From Vibrio pacinii DSM 19139 (GTDB lineage: Bacteria; Pseudomonadota; Gammaproteobacteria; Enterobacterales; Vibrionaceae): a DNA stretch of 64,000 nt. This document shows positions 8,392-16,242 of the stretch, piece after piece. The stretch is taken from positions 248,001 to 312,000 of the forward strand of contig NZ_KL543976.1 in NCBI RefSeq assembly GCF_000711795.1, read 5' to 3'. The position numbers and the translations under genes are program-made. Below the pieces are notes generated by a model. The model had not been told where the DNA came from. It made no database searches and saw nothing but the letters and a program-made list of their open reading frames with translations. Positions within the stretch are counted from its first letter, which is position 1. Every line of letters begins with the position of its first letter.

Positions 8392-8820
8392 TTACTTGTA
8401 TTCAATGACTCTCGCAACGTAGCGGAATGAACCTGAATCACCAAAGTAATCCTTATAAAGGTCTACTGAAAAGAAGGCCGGTTTATCTTGATCAATACGA
8501 TTTGCAATTTCATCACTGAGTTTATCTAAGTTATTGTTCAGTGAGTATATATGGAATTTGTCGATTTTCTCTAACCCCAATTCCTTAGCTTTATGTCGAC
8601 TGATATAAGTTTCTGCGTATACATCGATAACATAACCACTGTAAGTCACTTCTTCATAACTCGCATCGAAATCGACTTGGATAAAACCTTGTTCAGCGAT
8701 GGGAGTTTGCAGCGTAGCCATCTCAGCGTCTAGCTGTGAACGATCTTGTTTAAGCGTACCTGCCACCACTGTGGTAGAAAGAATCGATAATAAAGAGAGC
8801 GTAATTATTATTTTTTTCAT
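8392..8820 (-). CDS. Small exported protein of unknown function, paired with patatin lipoprotein
   Basis: This is a 142-residue protein with a clear signal peptide (MKKIIITLSLLSILSTTVVA). The mature part is mixed alpha/beta with an FIQVDFDASYEEVTYSGYVIDVYAETYIS stretch that I do not recognise beyond a vague resemblance to small periplasmic stress proteins. An upstream in-frame start at 8856 would overlap the patatin gene. The ATG at 8820 has AAAGG at good spacing and follows the patatin stop by 11 nt. This tight spacing, plus a shared terminator at 8336-8368, makes it the second gene of a two-gene operon. It may be a chaperone, substrate-delivery factor or inhibitor for the lipase; this is inference from position only. 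Confidence 0.8.
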   Translation of the reverse strand: MKKIIITLSLLSILSTTVVAGTLKQDRSQLDAEMATLQTPIAEQGFIQVDFDASYEEVTYSGYVIDVYAETYISRHKAKELGLEKIDKFHIYSLNNNLDKLSDEIANRIDQDKPAFFSVDLYKDYFGDSGSFRYVARVIEYK

Positions 8821-8831
8821 GATTTTACCTT

Positions 8832-10016
8832 TTAAAATGGGACTTCTTGCGTCCAAGGCGTTGAACCTTGAGCTTTGTTGTAACCGTAGTGATATAGCGA
8901 ATTCATATAGTTTTGATCGAACATCTGTTTGGTCGTTTTTGTAGCTGATGCATCATCAGCGATGTAAGTAAACTGGAGATCGAAATCTTGTATTTCGCTG
9001 TAATACATCATGCGATACAAATCACCTCGACTTTGTAAGGTAGTCATTGACTTAAGAGTACGGCTAAGTAAGTTGACGCCTTTATCTTCAACAGTCTCAT
9101 ACGGCATTTTGAACACGCCATTTCTAACTACATGAACCTGAGGCTTTTTCTTGAGGCCTAATGCTTGGTTAATTTTCTTAAAGTCGATATCTGCAGCTTG
9201 AAGGAACATTTGAGCCGATAGACCTCCGTCCACATGTAATTCTTCTAAGTTTTGGCCTTTGTAATTGACATCAATAAACTGCGGTGGAAATACACCAGGA
9301 ATGGACGAACTCGCCGCGAGTATTTGGTGGATTAATTCAACCTTGTGTTCAGAATCGCTTGCGGCTATCTGACCTAAGTTCCAGATCACTAATTCGTCAG
9401 AGTCAAATTGCGTCGTTCCAATCAAGATACGTCGACCCTTCTTATGCTCGATGGCAATCTTCTCGATTAGCTCCTCGTCATACACTTTTGCGATATATGA
9501 CATAAAGCTGTCACCTTTGGAAAAAGCATCTTTAAAAATGGCATTTAAAAAGTTTTTCTTGCCGAGCAACATTTTGTCATCCAATCCCAAAATAGTATTT
9601 TTCAATTTAGGAATTTCTTCACCACCGACAAAGACAAATGGTGCCATCAGTGCCCCGGCACTAATACCGGTTACGATTGAGTAGTCATCCAATTTATCTT
9701 GCTCATACAAACCATTTATGAAACCCACACCAAAGGCACCATTGGCACCGCCTCCTGAAAGAACCATCACATTTAATTGATCGCCAGTAACACGGATTGG
9801 TGTAGTTTGTGTCTCTTCTGAATAAAGGTATTGAGTACCATCGCCCATCCAAGTTCTCATTGGTTCTGCGGTCGGGTTATGCGCTTCAATTGGCAGTGAT
9901 ACTTGGCGGTAGTTGTCTTCCGTCACCCGCGTTTCAATTTGGTGAGCAGTTGAAGTACAACCCGCAAGTACTGCAACAATAGAAAAAGTCGTCAAAATCG
10001 TCTGAATTTTTTTCAT
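8832..10016 (-). CDS. Patatin-like phospholipase, lipoprotein
   Basis: This 394-residue protein starts with a lipoprotein signal whose lipobox is LAGC (Cys20). It carries all patatin landmarks: oxyanion loop GGGANG (residues 88-93), nucleophile elbow GISAG with Ser119, and catalytic dyad Asp in DGG (Asp263). It should be an acyl hydrolase of membrane phospholipids, anchored to the envelope. It is the first gene of a pair with a small exported protein. The residue after the lipidated Cys is Thr, which does not signal inner-membrane retention by the E. coli rule, so outer-membrane anchoring is likely. The substrate and whether it acts on self or host membranes are unknown. Confidence 0.92.
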   Translation of the reverse strand: MKKIQTILTTFSIVAVLAGCTSTAHQIETRVTEDNYRQVSLPIEAHNPTAEPMRTWMGDGTQYLYSEETQTTPIRVTGDQLNVMVLSGGGANGAFGVGFINGLYEQDKLDDYSIVTGISAGALMAPFVFVGGEEIPKLKNTILGLDDKMLLGKKNFLNAIFKDAFSKGDSFMSYIAKVYDEELIEKIAIEHKKGRRILIGTTQFDSDELVIWNLGQIAASDSEHKVELIHQILAASSSIPGVFPPQFIDVNYKGQNLEELHVDGGLSAQMFLQAADIDFKKINQALGLKKKPQVHVVRNGVFKMPYETVEDKGVNLLSRTLKSMTTLQSRGDLYRMMYYSEIQDFDLQFTYIADDASATKTTKQMFDQNYMNSLYHYGYNKAQGSTPWTQEVPF

Positions 10017-10112
10017 TGTGTCTTCTTAGTTCGTCACCAAAATGAGGTGAGTTGGTTACTGTATGCGCTTATTTTAAGCTGTAGTTGGCACAGACATAAC
10101 TCACATATGTAG

Positions 10113-10417
10113 GGTTTCACCCTTCAATCATTATCCAAACCAATAACTTTCACTCGCTATGATTATTCAGGTAAAGGTAATGTCTTGATGACACACTGTG
10201 AGCATGGTTTAACTTTTATCGAAGTTAAAGTTGACCTTGATGGCGCTGTGCAGCGCTTATATAAGACGGTCGTCATGTTGATGAGTTACTAAAGCTGCGC
10301 CCAAAAGGTGAACAACAAGCAAAGGCGGTACTAAAAAATCGTCAACACAACAATATCAAGATCGTTGGTTTTCTACTGGTTATATTATTTCCGCTGATAT
10401 TGAATTGTATTGAGTAA
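10113..10417 (+). pseudogene. Frameshifted remnant of a small protein gene with C-terminal membrane segment
   Basis: One plus-strand frame is open from 10113 to about 10264 and reads LSKPITFTRYDYSGKGN...VDLDGAVQRLYK. The reading then continues sensibly in another frame as DGRHVDELLKLRPKGEQQAK, followed by a hydrophobic stretch IKIVGFLLVILFPLILNCIE and a stop at 10415-10417. One base appears lost near 10263-10265, where TATAAGAC would need an extra base. No ATG precedes the first segment; the codon before SKP is TTA where a start would fit, and a TAG lies at 10110-10112. The reconstructed product is about 95 residues, a soluble part followed by one membrane helix. I do not recognise the family. 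It fills most of the gap between the patatin gene and pdxY. Confidence 0.6.
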
Positions 10418-10428
10418 TGATGGGGCCG

Positions 10429-11286
10429 CTAGGCGACTTTCTTAGGCTCAAAGTCATGTGTAGGTTCTACAAATTCCCCCTGACCAAGTACGGTTTGCAG
10501 TTCCCACTCATCGCAATCTTGAGTAATTTCTAATACACCGTAAACCGCATTATTGGTATGACGGAAAGCAGGTACTGGAGACATGCCTTTCACCAAACAA
10601 GCAGTAAATACCGAAGTGATTAAATCACCAACGCCAACAGGTGCTTTGTCAAACTCAAGTTCAGGACGTTGAACAAGATAACAGGCTTTTGGCGTAGCAA
10701 GTAGAGCACTGAAAACACCTTCAGCCAATGAGTGTAGATGCTTGACTAGAATCAGTTTTGGCCCCATTTCAATTGCCTGCTTGCAGGCGGTTATAACATC
10801 ATAAATAGAGGTTATTTTTACACCTGTCAGCTCACTAAGTTCGAATTGATTGGGTACAATAACATCCGCTATAGGCAAGAGCTTCGTTTTGATTTCATCC
10901 GTCACACCTTGTGGCACGATACACCCTTTGTCTGGGTCGCCCATGACAGGATCACATACATAAATCGCAGAATGATTTTTTTCTTTCACTCTAAGTACGG
11001 CATCAGCCACAGCTTGACATTGCTGCGCGCTACCTAAGTAACCGGAAATAACCGCGTCACAATTACCTAGCTGGCCAATATTATCCAAACCATTTATTAA
11101 GGTATGAATATCATCAGCTGAAAAACGTTGTCCACTCCAACCTTGCTGATACTGAGTATGATTCGAATATTGCACCGTATTTATAGGCCAAGCCTCTAGG
11201 CCCATTCTTTGAATAGGAAATACAGCTGAACTGTTTCCTGCATGTCCATAAACGACATGACTTTGAATCGAAAGTATACCTTTCAT
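10429..11286 (-). CDS. pdxY: Pyridoxal kinase
   Basis: This 285-residue ribokinase-fold enzyme phosphorylates pyridoxal with ATP in the PLP salvage pathway. It matches PdxY closely: ILSIQSHVVYGHAGNSSAVF at the N-terminus, QYSNHTQY, SGYLGSA, CDPVMGDP, PNQFELSELTG, and the C-terminal GVGDLITS with the catalytic Asp. I take the ATG at 11286, preceded by GAGAA, rather than the upstream in-frame codon at 11319, because PdxY proteins begin just before ILSIQSHV. Two large PLP-dependent decarboxylases are encoded 2.5 kb away, so cofactor supply for them is a plausible link, though no shared operon is seen. Confidence 0.96.
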   Translation of the reverse strand: MKGILSIQSHVVYGHAGNSSAVFPIQRMGLEAWPINTVQYSNHTQYQQGWSGQRFSADDIHTLINGLDNIGQLGNCDAVISGYLGSAQQCQAVADAVLRVKEKNHSAIYVCDPVMGDPDKGCIVPQGVTDEIKTKLLPIADVIVPNQFELSELTGVKITSIYDVITACKQAIEMGPKLILVKHLHSLAEGVFSALLATPKACYLVQRPELEFDKAPVGVGDLITSVFTACLVKGMSPVPAFRHTNNAVYGVLEITQDCDEWELQTVLGQGEFVEPTHDFEPKKVA

Positions 11287-11623
11287 AATTTTCTCAAATA
11301 ATAATATTAACCTCAGCAATCATATCGGACTTTTTTTTTGTTAAGTACTCGCTAATGTAGGATAGCGTCATCAGTAGCCGTTTAACTGGTATTTTTCAAC
11401 TGTTCATCGCTGTGCAATTAAACCAAATTAAAATACAAAGTGACGTCCACCCCATAAAAAAGTGACCATGATCACATGACATGACAAATTAACAGCAACT
11501 ATACAAAGTGTATTAAAAAATATGCCATTAAGTGACTATAATGGTGTCGGTGCAGATGATTTGAACACAACTAATATGTGCATGTAATCGTTTGCGATAA
11601 TAAGCAGTGGAAAGGAACAAATC
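11287..11623. other. Divergent intergenic region, pdxY / porin
   Basis: This 337-bp AT-rich region holds the promoters of pdxY (minus) and the porin (plus). A T9 run lies near 11331-11339 and a CRP-like palindrome at 11461-11476. I see no further gene. Confidence 0.6.
11461..11476 (+). promoter_or_regulatory. CRP-like binding site upstream of the porin gene
   Basis: AGTGA-CCATGA-TCACA matches the CRP consensus TGTGA-N6-TCACA in nine of ten half-site positions. It lies about 150 bp upstream of the porin ATG at 11624, consistent with catabolite control of the porin. Binding is inferred. Confidence 0.5.
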
Positions 11624-12640
11624 ATGAAAAAATCACACATCGCCATGGCAGTAGTCGTTGGTTTGACTTCTGGTGCAGCTTCAGCGGCGACCATATATAA
11701 ATCAGATGACTCGGTTTTGAACTTTGGAGGTCGTGCCGAAGTTCGTGGGAATTTCTCTGATGCCAACAAAACCAATTCAAATAGCAGTACATACGATGAT
11801 AAATCACGTGTAAGGATTAGCGTCGATGGTACCCAAGCATTAAACGATGACGTCGCATTTTTTGGTAAATACGAATTAGAACTCACAGAGGCAGAAGACA
11901 ACAGCTCAGATGACGTTGGTGTCAATACCCGATTCTTATACGCGGGTGTCGAAACGAACCACGGTAACGTCTACTACGGCCACCAGAATAACGCCGTTAC
12001 ATATCTAACAGACTGGACCGATATGGCAGAGACATTCAGTGGTTATATCAATGAATATACTATTGCCAGTGCTGACCGCGCTAAAAATGTACTTCGCTAT
12101 GAATTGACCACTGACAACGGTATTACTTTCCAAATTGATGGCAATTTTAACTCAGAAAGCGAAGCTGAAAAGAGCGACGGGTTTGGCGCAGTCATCGCTG
12201 GTGAACTACCAGCAGGCGTTGAGATCGGTGTCGGCTATGCAGTGAGTGACGAAACTTATGGCAATGGTAATGACACGGACAAATCTGATTCAATTATCGC
12301 TGCGATTAAATACACCAATGATCAAGGTATTTGGCTCGCTGCTATGTATCAATTTGGTAGTATTTCAGCAGAAGGTGTTAAAGATTCTGACTATAACTCA
12401 GCCGATGCGTACCTAGGTTATTCCTTCGGAGACAACACAGTAAACCTTACCTACAGCTATTATGATGCTGATAAAATTGATAGCTATGACATTAATTTTG
12501 TCGGTGTTGAATACGCGCGCTACATTAAAAACATCGCATTCTTTGGCAGTTATAAATTTAACCTGCTTGATGAAGGCGAAGGCGGCCAAGGTGACAACGA
12601 TGAAAACGAGCTAATGCTGGGCATGCGTTACTCATTCTAG
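11624..12640 (+). CDS. Outer-membrane porin (OmpU/OmpC-like, Gram-negative porin family)
   Basis: This 338-residue protein has a signal peptide ending in AASA (about residue 22). It contains alternating amphipathic strands typical of 16-strand trimeric porins: VLNFGGRAEVRGNFS near the mature N-terminus, the acidic loop regions DNSSDD and GNGNDTDKSD, and a terminal strand ELMLGMRYSF ending in Phe. Family members let small hydrophilic solutes cross the outer membrane. AAAGGAA precedes the ATG. A strong terminator follows. It is monocistronic, with a CRP-like site upstream. The exact solute preference cannot be read from the sequence. Confidence 0.93.
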   Translation: MKKSHIAMAVVVGLTSGAASAATIYKSDDSVLNFGGRAEVRGNFSDANKTNSNSSTYDDKSRVRISVDGTQALNDDVAFFGKYELELTEAEDNSSDDVGVNTRFLYAGVETNHGNVYYGHQNNAVTYLTDWTDMAETFSGYINEYTIASADRAKNVLRYELTTDNGITFQIDGNFNSESEAEKSDGFGAVIAGELPAGVEIGVGYAVSDETYGNGNDTDKSDSIIAAIKYTNDQGIWLAAMYQFGSISAEGVKDSDYNSADAYLGYSFGDNTVNLTYSYYDADKIDSYDINFVGVEYARYIKNIAFFGSYKFNLLDEGEGGQGDNDENELMLGMRYSF

Positions 12641-12664
12641 TTATTTAGATAACCAAAGCGAAAT

Positions 12665-12699
12665 AAAGAGTCGTGCACAAACGTGCACGACTCTTTTTT
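12665..12699 (+). terminator. Rho-independent terminator of the porin gene
   Basis: A perfect 14-bp stem (AAAGAGTCGTGCAC/GTGCACGACTCTTT) with a 4-nt AAAC loop runs directly into a T tract. Confidence 0.92.
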
Positions 12700-12748
12700 T
12701 ATGGGGTGATGGTTGACTTAATGAAGTCTTATGACGAGCATTCTCGTT

Positions 12749-13387
12749 CTACATTAGTGATTTGACCGCATCAGCAATACCTTCAATTAACATTTGACAG
12801 CCAATCATTGCCAATATTAATCCCATCATTTTAGTGATCATATCTAAACCACTTGGACCAAGGTGCTTGACTAAACGATCGCCAAAGATAAACACAAAAT
12901 AGGTAATCGCACACATGGCCGCAAAGGCACACAAGGTAATGACGACTTCGATAAAACTACCTGCCATTGAGTAGTTCATCGCTGTGGAAATGGTTCCTGG
13001 CCCCGCAAGAATTGGCACTGCTAGAGGAGAAACAGCCACACCCAATGCGGCGCTTTTTTGCTCAATTGAAGTCGCTTTTTCTTTTGTTTTTGAATGGGTC
13101 GTATCACCTTGTAGCATTTTCAAACCAATTTGAAACACGATAATGCCCCCGGTAATTCTTAGGGCATAGACGGTAATTCCGAACATATCAAAGACAAGTT
13201 TACCCGCAATAGAAAAAAAGAATATCACGACAAACGCGAGTACCGTTGCTTTCAATGCGGTGGCTTTAATCGTGGAGTTACTTTCACCTGAAGTTAAACT
13301 TAAAAATATTGGCATATTCGCCAGTGGGTTCATTATGGCGAAAAAGCCCATAAATACGGTAATACCGTGAATCAAAATCTCTTGCAC
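12749..13387 (-). CDS. MarC-family integral membrane protein
   Basis: This is a 212-residue protein with six predicted membrane helices. The N-terminal FAIMNPLANMPIFLSLT motif and the central AVPILAGPGTISTAMNYS motif are characteristic of the MarC/YchE family. Members are widespread and their biochemical role is unsettled. The start codon is GTG at 13387, with GAGAC about 8 nt upstream; later ATGs would truncate TM1. A second MarC member occurs at 41002 inside the acyl-CoA operon. It is convergent with the porin gene and apparently monocistronic. Confidence 0.9.
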   Translation of the reverse strand: MQEILIHGITVFMGFFAIMNPLANMPIFLSLTSGESNSTIKATALKATVLAFVVIFFFSIAGKLVFDMFGITVYALRITGGIIVFQIGLKMLQGDTTHSKTKEKATSIEQKSAALGVAVSPLAVPILAGPGTISTAMNYSMAGSFIEVVITLCAFAAMCAITYFVFIFGDRLVKHLGPSGLDMITKMMGLILAMIGCQMLIEGIADAVKSLM

Positions 13388-13850
13388 TTGACTGTCTCTT
13401 TATAATTAGCGAGTAAATCTATTGCGGCTATCCGTAACGTTAAAATCATCACTCGTTGTTAAGGTATAGGTACCATATATTGCAATGAGTATTTCTTTAA
13501 CTGCTTTATGATGGATCCCGTCCATCATGTTCTGTCCCTCATTTAAGACGATCGTAGATAGCAAAGTGACAGTCGTGTTCTGACATAATAGAAAGTGAGA
13601 CAAAGCATAGTCGATAGAGGAAGGAGACTTGGAGGCTGTTACTTGAACAAAAATACCCGAATAGCGGAATAATCTTTAGTGACTCCTCCACATCGTGCAT
13701 TACTTGTGTTAATTGAGTTTGCAATTTAAATGTGAGCAAACCACCGATATAAATCGATGGTTTGCTTTTTTCGACAAGACTAAATGAAGTCTTTAGTGCC
13801 TTATCATTCATTACGCGCAATGAAAAGCGCTCACTGAAAAATGAATAAAA
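13388..13850. other. 463-bp intergenic region with terminator-like and palindromic elements, no convincing gene
   Basis: This lies between marC and the adiA-like gene, both on the minus strand. A palindrome ATGATGGA-TCCCG-TCCATCAT sits at 13508-13528, and a plus-strand terminator at 13736-13771. Short minus-strand open frames here encode no recognisable motif and run through the terminator. A short plus-strand RNA ending at the terminator is possible. Confidence 0.5.
13736..13771 (+). terminator. Plus-strand Rho-independent terminator with no known upstream gene
   Basis: A 13-bp stem GCAAACCACCGAT/ATCGATGGTTTGC (one mismatch) with a 4-nt loop is followed by TTTTTT on the plus strand. Neighbouring genes are all on the minus strand, so the transcript it ends is unidentified. 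Confidence 0.75.
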
Positions 13851-16151
13851 TTAATCTTCTTTCAGACACAACACACAGTATGTGCCATCTTCAATTTCAG
13901 CACCTTCAACCTCATGTTCGAAACCAGGGAATCGACTGTCCCACTCACCCAGTTTAACTAGGTAGTTAATTTGTGGGCTGTCTTGCTCATCAAATTTCTC
14001 ACCAGACATCATCATAGGAATGCCTGGTGGGTAAGGCATTACTGCGTTCGCCGCGATACGGCCATGCAGTTTATCTGCTGGGACAAGTTCCACTTGGTCT
14101 TTAACTAGACGTTGGAAAGTCTCACGTGGCGTTAATACTGGCTCTGGTAGTGACGAGTAAGCACGGTTTAGTGATGTACCTGGATCTTCATTCTTAATGA
14201 AATCAAACATTTGATCACCTAAGTCTTTAAGACCTAAACCTGCGTAACGCTCTGGGTTTTCTTTGACCAATTTAGGAATAGCTTGCTCTAGCGGCGTATT
14301 TTCGTCGTACATACGCTTAAAGTTAAGCATCGTATTCACCAACGTTGCCCATTTACCACGCGTAACACCAATGCTGAACAGGAACATTATCTGGAAGTCG
14401 GTGGTACGTGTTGGAACGATGCCGAATTGACCTGCATAAGCCGTAAACAGTTCCGCAGGAACCCCTGACTCTTGAAGGTTACCATCTTCATCCATACCCG
14501 GAGTAAGTAGACTCACTTTAACCGGATCAAGCATCACCCAGTTTTCTTCTAAATCAGTAAAACCATGCCACTTATCTTTAGGGTCTAGACGCCAGCACCC
14601 CTGCTCTGTTGACAGTAGATCTAGAGGCGCTTCTTCAAAATTAAACGTTTCGCCAGTGGCAGGATTAGTGACCACTTCTGCATTCCAAGGTTTAAAGAAC
14701 CAGTCACCTTCTGCTGCGTGTTTTTTATGCACACGGCCGATCGCTTGACGGAAACCAATTGCTTCTTCAATCGCTTCATTAGTCAGTAGTTTACCGCCGT
14801 TTCCGTCCATCATTGCCGAGGCAATGTCGTTTGACGCGACAATTGAATACAGTGGAGAGGTCGTCGCATGCATCATGTATGACTGGTTGAAACGGTCGTG
14901 TGGGATTGAATCACGGCCTTCACGCATATGAATGTAAGACGCTTGTGATAGTGCCGCTAGCAGCTTATGCGTTGAGTGTGTCGCAAAAACGGTTGGTGCG
15001 TTTTCATCACCTTTTGCATCGTCACGCATCGCGAAGTGCTTGTCGTAAATAGGGTTAAAACGTGCATAACCATACCAAGCTTCATCCATATGTACACGTG
15101 GCGCGCTTTGACCCAGAAGATGCTCTGCTTTTTCTGCGTTGTAACATAGGCCGTCATAAGTACAGCTGGTTAATACAGAATACACCGCCTCTTTGTTGTC
15201 TAAGTCTTTGGTCAATGGGCTCGTATCGACTTTATTTTTAATACTTTCAGCAGACATGTCACTCGCCGGTACCGGACCGATAATGCCATACTGGTTACGT
15301 GTTGGGACTAAGTACACTGGGCGCGCACCAGTCAGCATCAGACCTTGTTCAACCGATTTATGACAGTTACGGTCACAGATCGCGACTTCATCTTCAACCA
15401 TACACGCTTGCATAATGGTACGGTTTGATTCAGAGGTACCACCAACCACGTTATAAGAGCGATCAGCACCAAACACTTTCGCCGCGTATTTTTCACTTTC
15501 GGCGATAGGACCAGAGTGATCGAGCAATGAACCTAGCTCACCACGTTCGATACCCATATCCGTACGGAACAGGTTTTCGCCATAAAAATCAAAGAACGCA
15601 CGGCCAACGGGTAGCTTAGTAAAAGCGATACCACCTTGGTGACCAGGTGCAGACCAAGAGTGCTCTTTACGCTGCGAATACTTCGCCAATGCCGCTGCAA
15701 ATGGAGGAAGCAGTTGATCACGGTAACGCGTTACTGCTGCAATCATACGGCCTGCGATAAAATCTGCAGTGTCTTGCAGCATCCAAACGAATTCAGTGGT
15801 TTTTTTCATCACCTCTTCGTCGATCGATTTCACTTTATCGCTGTGCGTCGCCATAAGGAATACGGGAATATTAGCATGACGATTAGACAATTCATCTAGA
15901 ATGAGCTTAGCGGCAGCATGGTCATCAACACCATTTTGCAGCTCCCAGTCCAAAAATACACCGTGGATAGAAGCATCTGAAGACGCTGTTGCGATCCCAT
16001 CATCAAGAGACCTAGCATGCACAACAGTCACATCGCGCATTTCCAGCTCTTCAATCAGCGCTGAAACGTTACGAAACATGCTAGTGTTTGATTCACTATC
16101 ATCAATCACTAAAACTTTACTTTTAACGGGTTTATAACCAGTAGAAATCAT
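13851..16151 (-). CDS. adiA: Biodegradative arginine decarboxylase (AdiA-like, PLP fold type I)
   Basis: This is a 766-residue acid-stress-type decarboxylase (AdiA is 756). It has an N-terminal response-regulator-like wing domain (residues 1-140, KVLVIDDSESN), then the PLP domain with GHQGGIAFTK, NLFRTDMGIE, GTSESNRTIMQ and DRNCHKSVEQGLM. The Schiff-base Lys396 is in ATHSTHKLLAALSQ. Similarity to E. coli AdiA extends to the C-terminal YPPGIPM and FPGFEHEVEG motifs. The reaction is arginine to agmatine plus CO2, consuming a cytoplasmic proton. The ATG has AGAGGAA upstream. It lies 91 bp downstream of a paralogous decarboxylase on the same strand, with antiporter genes on the opposite side. Substrate assignment rests on overall AdiA resemblance. 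Confidence 0.9.
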   Translation of the reverse strand: MISTGYKPVKSKVLVIDDSESNTSMFRNVSALIEELEMRDVTVVHARSLDDGIATASSDASIHGVFLDWELQNGVDDHAAAKLILDELSNRHANIPVFLMATHSDKVKSIDEEVMKKTTEFVWMLQDTADFIAGRMIAAVTRYRDQLLPPFAAALAKYSQRKEHSWSAPGHQGGIAFTKLPVGRAFFDFYGENLFRTDMGIERGELGSLLDHSGPIAESEKYAAKVFGADRSYNVVGGTSESNRTIMQACMVEDEVAICDRNCHKSVEQGLMLTGARPVYLVPTRNQYGIIGPVPASDMSAESIKNKVDTSPLTKDLDNKEAVYSVLTSCTYDGLCYNAEKAEHLLGQSAPRVHMDEAWYGYARFNPIYDKHFAMRDDAKGDENAPTVFATHSTHKLLAALSQASYIHMREGRDSIPHDRFNQSYMMHATTSPLYSIVASNDIASAMMDGNGGKLLTNEAIEEAIGFRQAIGRVHKKHAAEGDWFFKPWNAEVVTNPATGETFNFEEAPLDLLSTEQGCWRLDPKDKWHGFTDLEENWVMLDPVKVSLLTPGMDEDGNLQESGVPAELFTAYAGQFGIVPTRTTDFQIMFLFSIGVTRGKWATLVNTMLNFKRMYDENTPLEQAIPKLVKENPERYAGLGLKDLGDQMFDFIKNEDPGTSLNRAYSSLPEPVLTPRETFQRLVKDQVELVPADKLHGRIAANAVMPYPPGIPMMMSGEKFDEQDSPQINYLVKLGEWDSRFPGFEHEVEGAEIEDGTYCVLCLKED

Positions 16152-16242
16152 GAGTATTCCTCTATGCGCTATTTTTGTGGAGCGCGATTAAAATTTTGGG
16201 GGAAAATAGGTGAAGCGACATCTGCATCACCTTTTAAATGTA

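Noticed and set aside
13539..13820. A 93-codon minus-strand frame between marC and adiA
   Set aside because: It runs through a strong plus-strand terminator hairpin, has no ribosome site and shows no domain-like pattern.
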